Source of the DNA: CAZTLE01 sp964614415
GTDB taxonomy: Bacteria > Bacteroidota > Bacteroidia > Flavobacteriales > Flavobacteriaceae
Reading direction: 5' to 3'
Length of the DNA stretch: 31,921 nucleotides
Assembly: GCA_964614415.1 (NCBI GenBank)
Contig: CAZTLE010000019.1
Coordinates: forward strand, 1 to 31,921
Under the pieces are notes generated by a model. It searched no databases. It was not told the origin of the DNA and worked only from the letters and a program-made list of their open reading frames with translations. Below, in pieces: positions 24,125-31,620 of this stretch. The stretch's first letter is position 1, and the number at the start of each line of letters is the position of its first letter. A program made the position numbers and the translations under genes.

Positions 24125-25156
24125 ATGAAAACCCCAAATCATATTCTTGTTCTTAGGCTGTCTGCCATGGGCGACGTGGCCATGACAGTTCCTGTACTCA
24201 GGGTACTCGCCCAAACCTATCCGGAACTTAGAATTACCCTGATCTCCCGCCCTGCATTTGCACCCCTGTTTGAAGACATACCGAATCTTACATTCCTGGA
24301 AGCCGACGTATACGGTAAGCACAAAGGGACCGGCCTGCTTACTCTGGCCAAACAGGCAAAGAAGATGCAAGTGGATGCCGTTGCCGACCTGCATAACGTT
24401 ATCCGATCCAAGGTCATTACCAATTATCTGAGTGTTCAAGGCGTGAGAACCGCCGCTATCGATAAAGGACGCAAAGAGAAGAAGGCGCTGGTCCGAAAGA
24501 ACAACAAAAAGTTCAGACAGCTTAAAAGCACACACCAACGGTATGCTGAAGTATTCGCTGAACTGGGGTTACCCGTGCAGCTTTCTGATCACCGGTTCCC
24601 GGAACGGAGACCACTTACCCCAAGGCTGCATTCGCTAATAGGGAAGGAGCCAAAAAAGTGTATAGGGATTGCCCCTTTTGCAGCCTACAAGAGCAAGGCA
24701 TATCCGTTTGAAAAGATGAAGCAGGTAATGCAAGGTCTTGACGAAAAAGAACAATACCGGATCTTTTTGTTTGGCGGTGGGGAAGAAGAAATTAGTATTC
24801 TAAAGGACGTCGAGCTGGAATTTACGTCGGTCACCAACATAGCCGGAAACCTGACCTTTGATGAAGAATTGGGGCTCATCTCCAATTTGGATCTGATGAT
24901 CTCGATGGACAGCGGCAACGGTCATTTGGCGGCCATGTTCGGGATCCCTGTAATCACCTTGTGGGGCGTAACACATCCCTTTGCGGGCTTCACACCTTTT
25001 GGGCAACCGGAGGGGAATAGTCTTTTGGCCGACAGGGAGCAGTTTCCTTTGATCCCAACCTCGGTGTATGGCAATAAATATCCAACGGGATACGATAAAG
25101 CCATTGCCAGTATTTCACCTGAAACAGTACTTTCTAAAGCGCTGGAGATCCTCTAG
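24125..25156 (+). CDS. GT9-family glycosyltransferase (ADP-heptose:LPS heptosyltransferase-like)
   Basis: A 343-residue GT-B-fold enzyme of family 9. The N-terminus HILVLRLSAMGDVAMTVPVLRVL is the family signature with the catalytic-base Asp, and the C-terminal domain has the donor-binding MDSGNGHLAAMFGIPVITLWG followed by THPFAGFTP. Family members add heptose or a related sugar to the LPS inner core on the cytoplasmic face. It is probably co-transcribed with the DUF4254 gene. Its TAG stop shares a CTAG palindrome with the stop of the PaaE-like gene on the other strand. Confidence 0.9.
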   Translation: MKTPNHILVLRLSAMGDVAMTVPVLRVLAQTYPELRITLISRPAFAPLFEDIPNLTFLEADVYGKHKGTGLLTLAKQAKKMQVDAVADLHNVIRSKVITNYLSVQGVRTAAIDKGRKEKKALVRKNNKKFRQLKSTHQRYAEVFAELGLPVQLSDHRFPERRPLTPRLHSLIGKEPKKCIGIAPFAAYKSKAYPFEKMKQVMQGLDEKEQYRIFLFGGGEEEISILKDVELEFTSVTNIAGNLTFDEELGLISNLDLMISMDSGNGHLAAMFGIPVITLWGVTHPFAGFTPFGQPEGNSLLADREQFPLIPTSVYGNKYPTGYDKAIASISPETVLSKALEIL

Positions 25157-26199
25157 ACGTCGTCGTAATCTACCTCCAGAGTACTTGAGGTGGGATGTGA
25201 TTGACAGGTAAGGATCAAGCCATCGGCTACTTCACTATCGGTGAGAATCTGGTTTTTCCTCATTTCCACCGAACCTTCCTTGACCCGGGCGATGCACGTA
25301 CTGCAAATTCCCCCCTGGCAGGAGTAGGGCGCGTCTATGCCACTATCCAATGCCGCTTCCAAAACCGATGTGCCGGAGTCCATAACAAATGTTTCCGTAT
25401 CTCCGTCAAGATGTACGGTTACGTTGGTAGAACCGTCATGTGGTTCGTTGAGAACTCCGTCATCCGATGTGGTAAATAGCTCAAAAAGAATCCGGTTCCC
25501 GGAGACCCCATTGGCGGTCAGAGTGTCCCGTACAGCATCGATCATAGGTTCGGGCCCACATAGGTAAAACCGGTCGAAAGTGATATTATCGTACTTGTTT
25601 TTCAGGAAGTAATTTACGCGTGATGCATCGATGCGGCCAAACACGCCTTCATCCTCCTNNNNNNNNNNAACGAATTCGAGGTGGAATCTTTCGGGGAAAC
25701 GTTCTTTCAGTTTTCTGAGCTCATCCAGGAACATGGTTTCTTCCAAAGAGCGATTACCGTATACCAATAGAAATGTGCTTTCCGGCTCCTGTTCGAGCGC
25801 GGTGGTCACGATGGATAGAACCGGGGTGATCCCGCTACCTGCTGCAAATGCCGCATAGTTGTTTTTGGCTTGCGGATTGGGTTCCAGGATGAAACGACCC
25901 TCGGGCGGCATAACCTCTAAAACCGTATCAGGCTGCAGGCGGTCGTTGGCGTATGTCGAGAAAAGACCTCCGTCGACTTTCTTTATTCCCACGCGTAGCT
26001 GACCATTGCCCGGGGCAGAGCAAATGGAGTACGAACGGCGTATCTCGGTGTCGCGAAAGTTGTGCTTAAAGGTGATATACTGTCCCGCTTCAAAGGAAAA
26101 CTCCCATTGGAGATCCTCGGGAACGTCAAGGGTTATGGAAACCGCATTTGGAGTTTCTCTTTTTATTTCGGAAACCCGAAGTGCGTGGAATGAACTCAT
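25153..26199 (-). CDS. PaaE-like FAD/2Fe-2S ferredoxin-reductase-type oxidoreductase
   Basis: A 348-residue three-domain reductase. The FAD part has RRSYSICSAP, the NAD part has GSGITPVLS and FYLCGPEPMI, and the C-terminal plant-type ferredoxin domain has Cys294, 299, 302 (CQGGICSTC) and Cys332. It would pass electrons from NAD(P)H through FAD and a 2Fe-2S centre to an unknown partner oxygenase or desaturase. In phenylacetate degraders PaaE serves PaaABC, but no such gene is in the window. Ten undetermined bases (25659-25668) interrupt it after ...HLEFV; the frame is continuous across them. Start ATG at 26199, with a minus-strand TATTTTTG box at 26216-26223. Confidence 0.92.
   Translation of the reverse strand: MSSFHALRVSEIKRETPNAVSITLDVPEDLQWEFSFEAGQYITFKHNFRDTEIRRSYSICSAPGNGQLRVGIKKVDGGLFSTYANDRLQPDTVLEVMPPEGRFILEPNPQAKNNYAAFAAGSGITPVLSIVTTALEQEPESTFLLVYGNRSLEETMFLDELRKLKERFPERFHLEFVXXXXEDEGVFGRIDASRVNYFLKNKYDNITFDRFYLCGPEPMIDAVRDTLTANGVSGNRILFELFTTSDDGVLNEPHDGSTNVTVHLDGDTETFVMDSGTSVLEAALDSGIDAPYSCQGGICSTCIARVKEGSVEMRKNQILTDSEVADGLILTCQSHPTSSTLEVDYDDV
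25659..25668. other. undetermined bases (assembly gap)
   Basis: Ten consecutive N inside the PaaE-like gene, giving four undefined residues just before EDEGVFGRID. The flanking frames agree at this spacing. Confidence 0.99.
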
Positions 26200-26215
26200 C
26201 TGGCAAATTTTTCTG

Positions 26216-26223
26216 CAAAAATA
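26216..26223 (-). promoter_or_regulatory. -7 box of the PaaE-like gene
   Basis: Read on the minus strand, TATTTTTG matches the Bacteroidota -7 element exactly, 16 bases before the ATG. No TTG is seen at the usual -33 distance. Confidence 0.5.
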
Positions 26224-26269
26224 ATAAAGCCGCCTTTCTTAAAATCTATTTTGGGAAGGGAAAATTCCA

Positions 26270-26320
26270 TCGGAGGCCCCGGCGCCGCTAAATTCTGGGG
26301 CATTTGCGGCAGTTATCCGA
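26270..26320. other. GC-rich structured stretch between paaE-like gene and sprE
   Basis: In an otherwise AT-rich 210-base intergenic region, TCGGA (26270-26274) pairs with TCCGA (26316-26320). GCCGC (26284-26288) pairs with GCGGC (26306-26310). An alternative GCCCC/GGGGC pairing (26276-26280 with 26297-26301) competes. It may be a structured leader or a double-strand regulatory site; no T-run follows. Confidence 0.4.
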
Positions 26321-26362
26321 AAAAGAAATGTATTTTTACGATTCGGTTGAATTTTTACATAC

Positions 26363-26379
26363 TAAAAGCTAAGCTTTTA
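26363..26379. repeat. palindrome upstream of sprE
   Basis: TAAAAGCT and AGCTTTTA form perfect 8-base arms around a single A, about 30 bases before the TTG start of the SprE/PorW gene. The symmetry suits a dimeric regulator site; a one-base loop is too tight for a good RNA hairpin. Confidence 0.5.
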
Positions 26380-26409
26380 AGTTACATTATCATATAAACT
26401 AACAACGTT

Positions 26410-28998
26410 TTGAACCTCATTCGGAAAATTACTATTCTTCTTGCAGTTTTTTTGATGGTAGTCGCCTGTTCACGAAAGAAGAATACCTTCTTAACGCGTA
26501 ACTATCACGCTGTCACCGCCGAGTACAATGCACTGTATAACGGAGGGGTAGCTTTCGAACAAGGGAAGCAGTCTTTGGCACAGAGCTATCGGGATAATTT
26601 TTGGGAAATATTGCCGGTTGAGCGTATTGAGCTAAAAGAGAATTTCGAGCTTACCGGGGAATCAAAAGACCCGAATTTTAACCGGGCCGAAGAGAAGGCG
26701 GTAATAGCCATTCAAAAGCATTCCATTTATCTGGATGGGAAGGAACACAATCCTCAAATTGATGAAGCGTATATGATGCTCGGAAAAGCGCGCTATTTCG
26801 ATGGCCGTTTTATTCCTGCACTGGACGCGTTCAATTTTATCCTCAACAGATATCCTACCAGCAATAGTATCAATCATGCCCGCGTGTGGAAGGCCAAAGC
26901 AAACATTCGCCTGAACAACGAGGAGATAGCCCTGGAAGAGCTTCAGGACATGATGAAAAAAGAAGACCTGGACAAAGACGAGATCGCTGATGCATCTGCC
27001 ATAATTGCTCAGGCTTTTATAAATATGGACTCTATCGATGGGGCCTTACCGCACATCAAAATGGCGTCCGAATACGTTCGCGACAACGAGTTAAAAGGAC
27101 GTTACCTATACATCAAGGGTCAGATCTATGACCGCCTTGGATTCAAGGACAGCGCCAACATCGCCTATGACGAGGTTATTGAACTGAACCGAAAGTCACC
27201 ACGCGTTTACATGATCAACGCCTATATCGCCAAGGCACAGAATTTCGATTACGAGAATGGCGACCGCACGGCATTCCTCGAATTACTTTTCGATCTTAAA
27301 GATAATCGTGAGAATCGCCCGTTCCTGGATAAGATCTACAACCAGATTGGAGAATACTACAGAAACAATGATAGTATAGATACGGCGGTTGAATGGTATA
27401 ACAAATCCATTGAGGCCTTTAACGAAGACAACATCCTGCAAGCTTTCAATTATCAGACGCTGGCGGAGATCAATTTCGACCGGGCCGAATACCAGACTGC
27501 GGGGGCGTACTATGACAGTACGTTAACTCAACTTGAGGAGAAAAGCCGTCAGTGGAGGCGTGTTAAAAAGAAGCGCGACAACCTGGAGGATGTGATCAAA
27601 TACGAGAACATCGCTTCCGTAAACGACAGTATTTTGAGATTGGCGAATATGTCGGAAGAACAACAACTGGCCTATTTCAAAGAATATACCGATAAGCTGA
27701 AAGAACAAGCGATAGCAGACTCGATCGCAAGAGCGCAAAATCCGTCTGAGGATGTGATCGCGAACAACGAGTTTTTCAAAAAGAACAAGAATCAGGGCTT
27801 TGGTCAGCAACAGAACAATGAACAAGCCCAGGGACAGTTTTATTTCTACAATCCAACCACTGTGGCCTATGGCCGTCAGGAGTTCAGACGTATTTGGGGG
27901 AAACGAAAGTTAGAAGATAACTGGAGGCTTTCGACCAAGCCTAGCAGCCTGTCCGACGAACCTCAAGGAGAGATCGTAGAAGGTGAAGCCATTTCGGACA
28001 GCGAACGGTTCAATCCCCAGGCGTATGTGGATAAATTACCTAAAGATCCCGTGGTGCTTGACAGCCTTAAGGGCGACCGTGATTTTGCATATTACCAATT
28101 GGGCCTTATCTACAAGGAGAAATTCCGGGAGTATGGACTGGCGTCTCAGCGCCTGGAGAAACTACTCACGTATAGTCCCGAAGAGCGGCTTATTCTGCCT
28201 TCCAAGTACAATCTCTACAAGATATACATGGAGATGGAGCGTCCGGCATTAGCGGATAAGCACAAGAATGACATTATCACAAACCACCCGGAGTCTCGCT
28301 ATGCTGAGATTCTCCGCAATCCGAATTCGGCCCTGGCGACGGACGAATCCAGTCCGGAGTATCGATATTTTGAATTGTACAAGGTTTTTGAAGCAAATCG
28401 GTACCAGGAGGTGATCGACACCTGCGAGGAATATATAACGCTGTACAACGGGAACGAGATCGTTCCGAAGCTGGAAATGCTGAAGGCTACCGCCCTGGCC
28501 CGTCAGGATGGTTTTGAAGCTTACAAGAAGGCTTTGAACTTTGTATCGCTCAATTATCCCAATTCCGACGAAGGAAAAGAAGCCCAGGAAATACTGAACA
28601 CCACGGTACCTTCACTGGAAAACAAAGCCTTTGTATCCGAGGAAGAAAGTTCGAAATGGAAAGTGGTCTATTCCTTTACCAGCAATGAAGCCGAAGAGGC
28701 CGGCGAGCTGAAAGCAAAGTTGGAGGAGGCGATCGAATTCTTCAACTATATCAATATGTCTGCCTCGGTGGATTATTACGACCCCAATACGCTCTTAGTG
28801 CTTATTCATGGACTCAACACCAAGCTTGGAGGACGAGGCTTTGCCGAAGTTCTTGAGGAGCACAAGAAGTTTAAGATACGCAAACCGTTTTTCGAGATCT
28901 CTTCAGATAACTACAAGATCGTTCAGATCCATAAGAACCTGGATGAGTATCTCAGCGGTGATGAATTAGAACCTAACAAAAGCAATCCCCAAAAATAA
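26410..28998 (+). CDS. sprE: SprE/PorW-like gliding and type IX secretion TPR lipoprotein
   Basis: An 862-residue lipoprotein. The N-terminus MNLIRKITILLAVFLMVVACSRKK is a signal peptide with lipobox (VVAC, Cys20), so it should be anchored in the envelope. It is followed by many helical TPR-like pairs. The middle part has FYFYNPTTVAYGRQEF and IWGKRKLEDNW (from about residue 476), which I recognise from the SprE/PorW family. SprE is needed for gliding and PorW for type IX secretion, where it is reported to link other parts of the machine. Length fits SprE (about 870). The start is a TTG at 26410; no in-frame ATG is better placed. Bactofilin follows after five bases. Confidence 0.9.
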   Translation: MNLIRKITILLAVFLMVVACSRKKNTFLTRNYHAVTAEYNALYNGGVAFEQGKQSLAQSYRDNFWEILPVERIELKENFELTGESKDPNFNRAEEKAVIAIQKHSIYLDGKEHNPQIDEAYMMLGKARYFDGRFIPALDAFNFILNRYPTSNSINHARVWKAKANIRLNNEEIALEELQDMMKKEDLDKDEIADASAIIAQAFINMDSIDGALPHIKMASEYVRDNELKGRYLYIKGQIYDRLGFKDSANIAYDEVIELNRKSPRVYMINAYIAKAQNFDYENGDRTAFLELLFDLKDNRENRPFLDKIYNQIGEYYRNNDSIDTAVEWYNKSIEAFNEDNILQAFNYQTLAEINFDRAEYQTAGAYYDSTLTQLEEKSRQWRRVKKKRDNLEDVIKYENIASVNDSILRLANMSEEQQLAYFKEYTDKLKEQAIADSIARAQNPSEDVIANNEFFKKNKNQGFGQQQNNEQAQGQFYFYNPTTVAYGRQEFRRIWGKRKLEDNWRLSTKPSSLSDEPQGEIVEGEAISDSERFNPQAYVDKLPKDPVVLDSLKGDRDFAYYQLGLIYKEKFREYGLASQRLEKLLTYSPEERLILPSKYNLYKIYMEMERPALADKHKNDIITNHPESRYAEILRNPNSALATDESSPEYRYFELYKVFEANRYQEVIDTCEEYITLYNGNEIVPKLEMLKATALARQDGFEAYKKALNFVSLNYPNSDEGKEAQEILNTTVPSLENKAFVSEEESSKWKVVYSFTSNEAEEAGELKAKLEEAIEFFNYINMSASVDYYDPNTLLVLIHGLNTKLGGRGFAEVLEEHKKFKIRKPFFEISSDNYKIVQIHKNLDEYLSGDELEPNKSNPQK

Positions 28999-29003
28999 GC
29001 AAC

Positions 29004-29489
29004 ATGTTTTCAGAAAAGAAGGAACGGCCTGGAATGGAACCAGGTACCGGACAGAACCGGATAAATGAAGGAACCAAGCTGAAAGGTGATATCCACTCCA
29101 AAGGATTTTTCAGAGTAGACGGAGTTATTGAAGGAAACGTAGATACCCCGTCCAAGGTGGTACTCGGAAAGACCGGAATTATTAAAGGAACACTTACCTG
29201 TGAGAATGCTGATATCGAAGGAAAATTTGAAGGAAACCTGAATGTTTCCGGAACACTTACGCTAAGAGCTACGGCACACATTGAAGGAGATGTATTGGTT
29301 GGAAAACTGGCAGTTGAGCCGGGTGCTACTTTCAATGCCTCATGTGCCATGAAGGGCTCATCAAAGCCGAAGCAACCGCAAACGGGAGCATTGGCCAACA
29401 TTTCTTCCGAAGAGAAAGAGGCAGAACAAAACAGTCCGTTTGACCGAAACCAGAGAACCCAAAAAGCAAAGGCAGCGCAATCGTCTTAA
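29004..29489 (+). CDS. bactofilin (polymer-forming cytoskeletal protein)
   Basis: A 161-residue protein with a central right-handed beta-helix of repeated short strands (about residues 24-115; recurrent G-x-I-x-G-x-(V/I) pattern such as IEGNVDTPSKVVLGKTGIIKGTL), the bactofilin (DUF583) fold, flanked by short disordered tails. Bactofilins self-assemble without nucleotide into membrane-linked filaments used for cell-shape or envelope scaffolding. It sits between sprE and ATP synthase accessory genes. Its C-terminal tail is charged, low-complexity and overlapped by the AtpZ-like frame for 50 bases. Confidence 0.93.
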   Translation: MFSEKKERPGMEPGTGQNRINEGTKLKGDIHSKGFFRVDGVIEGNVDTPSKVVLGKTGIIKGTLTCENADIEGKFEGNLNVSGTLTLRATAHIEGDVLVGKLAVEPGATFNASCAMKGSSKPKQPQTGALANISSEEKEAEQNSPFDRNQRTQKAKAAQSS

Positions 29490-29694
29490 CGCGTATGCGC
29501 GATTCTCGGGAATCGCATTTCAGATGATAGCCATCATAGGTCTTGGGGCCTATGGAGGCGTAAAGCTGGATGAAGCGTATCCCAACACATACTCAATTTA
29601 TACGATTATTTGCAGCCTGGCGGCTGTTGGGATATCTTTGTATTTTGTAATTAGACAAGCCATGAAGATCTCGAAAAAACAAGACAAGAAATAG
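29440..29694 (+). CDS. AtpZ/AtpI-type small membrane protein
   Basis: An 84-residue protein with a basic N-terminus, two TM helices (about 24-41 and 52-72) and a basic tail; YARFSGIAFQMIAIIGLGAYGGVKLDE is the core AtpZ/AtpI pattern. These proteins help place subunit c in the membrane or act as a Mg/Ca channel in other bacteria; the role here is inferred from location before the atp genes. The TTG at 29440 gives the normal family length but lies 50 bases inside the bactofilin gene. The next gene follows after one base. Confidence 0.85.
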   Translation: MTETREPKKQRQRNRLNAYARFSGIAFQMIAIIGLGAYGGVKLDEAYPNTYSIYTIICSLAAVGISLYFVIRQAMKISKKQDKK

Positions 29695-29695
29695 G

Positions 29696-30082
29696 ATGTA
29701 CAATTACCTTTTGAAATTTGCCGTCAAGCTGTTGGTCTACTCCGGGATCCTGTTTGGAATTCACTACTATATTTTCGCTACTTTTTTCCAGGACCTGGAA
29801 CTTTATTTTCCGTTGTGGACGATCTATCTGTTCAATTTTGTCCTGGTTCTGGGTGTTTTTGGAATCATAGCCTATCTGGTCAATAAAGGAAGCCAAAAAG
29901 GGTATCAGTTGTTTCTCATTTTGACCGTTGTTAAAATGGTGTTGGCCATAGTTTTTTTACTTCCGGTAATAGGTGGAAAATCAGCGAATTCGGTCATAGA
30001 TGTCTCTAACTTCTTCATCCCATATTTTCTGTTTCTCGGCTTCGAAATTTTCTCTCTGAACAATTTTTTCAAAAACCAATAA
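29696..30082 (+). CDS. small polytopic membrane protein, DUF6168-like (AtpI position)
   Basis: A 128-residue protein with four TM helices (about 9-29, 41-62, 70-93 and 103-121). It sits between the AtpZ-like gene and atpB, exactly where many bacteria have atpI, and I recall a Flavobacteriia family DUF6168 with this context. A role in ATP synthase assembly is inference. ATG start one base after the AtpZ-like stop. Confidence 0.82.
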   Translation: MYNYLLKFAVKLLVYSGILFGIHYYIFATFFQDLELYFPLWTIYLFNFVLVLGVFGIIAYLVNKGSQKGYQLFLILTVVKMVLAIVFLLPVIGGKSANSVIDVSNFFIPYFLFLGFEIFSLNNFFKNQ

Positions 30083-30098
30083 TCAACGCTGTATTTGG

Positions 30099-30129
30099 TT
30101 GGTTAATTAATTTAATGTTAGTACATTTG
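30099..30129 (+). promoter_or_regulatory. atpB promoter (Bacteroidota type)
   Basis: TTG at 30099-30101, a 20-base spacer and TACATTTG at 30122-30129 fit the Bacteroidota consensus. The atpB start is 31 bases downstream of the -7 box. It would let the ATP synthase genes be transcribed apart from sprE and bactofilin. Confidence 0.7.
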
Positions 30130-30160
30130 CACCGAATTTCGGGAACGCAAAATAACTACA

Positions 30161-31255
30161 TTGAAAACAACAAAATTTAGCGTGATTAAAAGCCTCATTC
30201 TAGGGGCATTTTTCTTGTTCACAATCCAACCAAGTTTTGCTGCTTCAAAAGGTTCTGAAAAAGGTTCAGAAAGTGAGGAGCCTTTCGACACCAACGAGAT
30301 GATCTTTCATCACATTACCGACAGCCACGGATTTCACGTAGCCGGTCATTTTTCAGTGCCGCTTCCTGTTATTCTGTGGACAGACAATGGGTTGGTAACC
30401 TTCATGTCCAGTGAGTTTCATCATGATATAGACGGCAAAGAGATCGTAGAGAAGAACGGAATGAAGTTCGTGAACCTTCACGAGAAGATCTATCAACTGG
30501 ATGCCGGCGCGACTTCGGTAGAGTTTGATGCCGAGCATCATCCGCTCAATGCCACGAAACCGTTAGACTTTTCCATTACAAAGAATGTGTTTTCCATGCT
30601 ACTGTCACTGCTGGTGTTGGTCCTGATCTTCACGGCTGCTGCCAGAGGCTATAAGAAATCGGAAAACAACATGCCCAGAGGTATCGGTAGATTCGTAGAG
30701 CCTATCATCGTATTTATTCGTGACGAGGTAGCCATTCCGAATATCGGAGAGAAGCATTACAAGCGGTACATGCCGTTCCTGCTTACCCTGTTTTTCTTTA
30801 TCTGGTTGAACAACATCTTCGGGTTGATCCCATTCTTCCCGTTCAGTGCAAACCTGAGTGGTAATATCGCCTTTACGATGACGTTGGCGGTCATTACCTT
30901 TATAATAACACTCTTCAGCAGTAAAGGATACTACTGGAGACACATGCTTTGGATGCCCGGCTTGCCGATTCCAATGAAAATATTCCTGGCTCCCATTGAA
31001 TTCATGGGAATGTTCATCAAACCGATCGCCCTTATGATCCGTTTGTTTGCGAACATCACGGCCGGACACGTAATCGTATTGAGTTTAACAGCCCTCATCT
31101 TTGTATTAGGGACCATCTGGGTAGCTCCCGTATCAGTATTGTTCACCGTATTTATCAGCGTGATCGAAGTACTGGTAGTTGCTATTCAGGCATACATATT
31201 TACCATGCTATCCGCATTGTATTTCGGACAGGCATTGGAAGAAGATCATCATTAA
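30161..31255 (+). CDS. atpB: F0 ATP synthase subunit a
   Basis: A 364-residue proton-channel subunit of the F1Fo ATP synthase. The core Arg is Arg294 in the conserved LMIRLFANITAGHV block (291-304), and LPFxx/NNIFGLIPF (217-225) and ending EVLVVAIQAYIFTMLS (336-351) are typical. A hydrophobic N-terminus (about 8-27, cut-like AAS) plus a charged stretch of about 100 residues precedes the first core TM helix, which is why it is longer than the roughly 270 of E. coli; this extension is usual in Bacteroidota. Start TTG at 30161, matching the signal-peptide-like MKTTKFSVIK. Its promoter is listed. Confidence 0.97.
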   Translation: MKTTKFSVIKSLILGAFFLFTIQPSFAASKGSEKGSESEEPFDTNEMIFHHITDSHGFHVAGHFSVPLPVILWTDNGLVTFMSSEFHHDIDGKEIVEKNGMKFVNLHEKIYQLDAGATSVEFDAEHHPLNATKPLDFSITKNVFSMLLSLLVLVLIFTAAARGYKKSENNMPRGIGRFVEPIIVFIRDEVAIPNIGEKHYKRYMPFLLTLFFFIWLNNIFGLIPFFPFSANLSGNIAFTMTLAVITFIITLFSSKGYYWRHMLWMPGLPIPMKIFLAPIEFMGMFIKPIALMIRLFANITAGHVIVLSLTALIFVLGTIWVAPVSVLFTVFISVIEVLVVAIQAYIFTMLSALYFGQALEEDHH

Positions 31256-31278
31256 TTAATTTTTAAATATTTCGAACT

Positions 31279-31530
31279 ATGAGTGGATTAGCATTAGCAC
31301 AAGCAGTAGCAGAAGTAGGATACGGACCGCTAGCTGCAATCGGAGCTGGTTTGGCTGCCATCGGTGGAGGTATCGGTGTAGGTAAAATCGGAGGTGCTGC
31401 CATGGAAGCTATGGCGCGTCAACCTGAAATGCAAGGGAAACTTCAAGGTTCTGCGATCGTATTGATCGCCTTTATCGAGGCGGTTGCACTTTTCGCGGTA
31501 GTAGTTTCATTCCTCGCAATGAGTGCTTAA
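31279..31530 (+). CDS. atpE: F0 ATP synthase subunit c
   Basis: An 83-residue two-helix subunit of the rotor ring. The loop ARQPEMQGKL (46-55) and the proton-binding Glu67 in AFIEAVALF are diagnostic. Glu67 is followed by Ala rather than Ser or Thr, and the first helix lacks the Gln of Na-binding rings, so coupling should be to protons. ATG at 31279, 23 bases after atpB. A strong hairpin lies in the 90 bases before atpF. Confidence 0.98.
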   Translation: MSGLALAQAVAEVGYGPLAAIGAGLAAIGGGIGVGKIGGAAMEAMARQPEMQGKLQGSAIVLIAFIEAVALFAVVVSFLAMSA

Positions 31531-31549
31531 GAATTAAGTGAAAAGGATC

Positions 31550-31574
31550 AGGGCCCGGCGGTTGGCCGGGCCTG
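31550..31574 (+). terminator. atpE-atpF intergenic hairpin
   Basis: GGCCCGGC (31552-31559) pairs with GCCGGGCC (31565-31572) around GGTTG, eight pairs and extra G-U pairing at the base. Only scattered T (GGGTTCTTG) follow, so it is a weak terminator or an mRNA-stabilising hairpin rather than a full stop; atpF continues downstream on the same strand. Confidence 0.6.
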
Positions 31575-31620
31575 GGTTCTTGAAAAGTTTGAAATAACAC
31601 AAAAAGAAAAGATTTAAAGT

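Noticed and set aside
25153..26199. Complete phenylacetate-degradation locus
   Set aside because: Only the PaaE-like reductase is present; no paaABCD, paaG, paaJ or paaK homologue is nearby, and the CapK-like protein is a capsule-type member rather than a pathway PaaK.
30605..31069. 154-codon minus-strand frame opposite atpB
   Set aside because: Completely inside a strongly conserved atpB; the frame is an antisense shadow.
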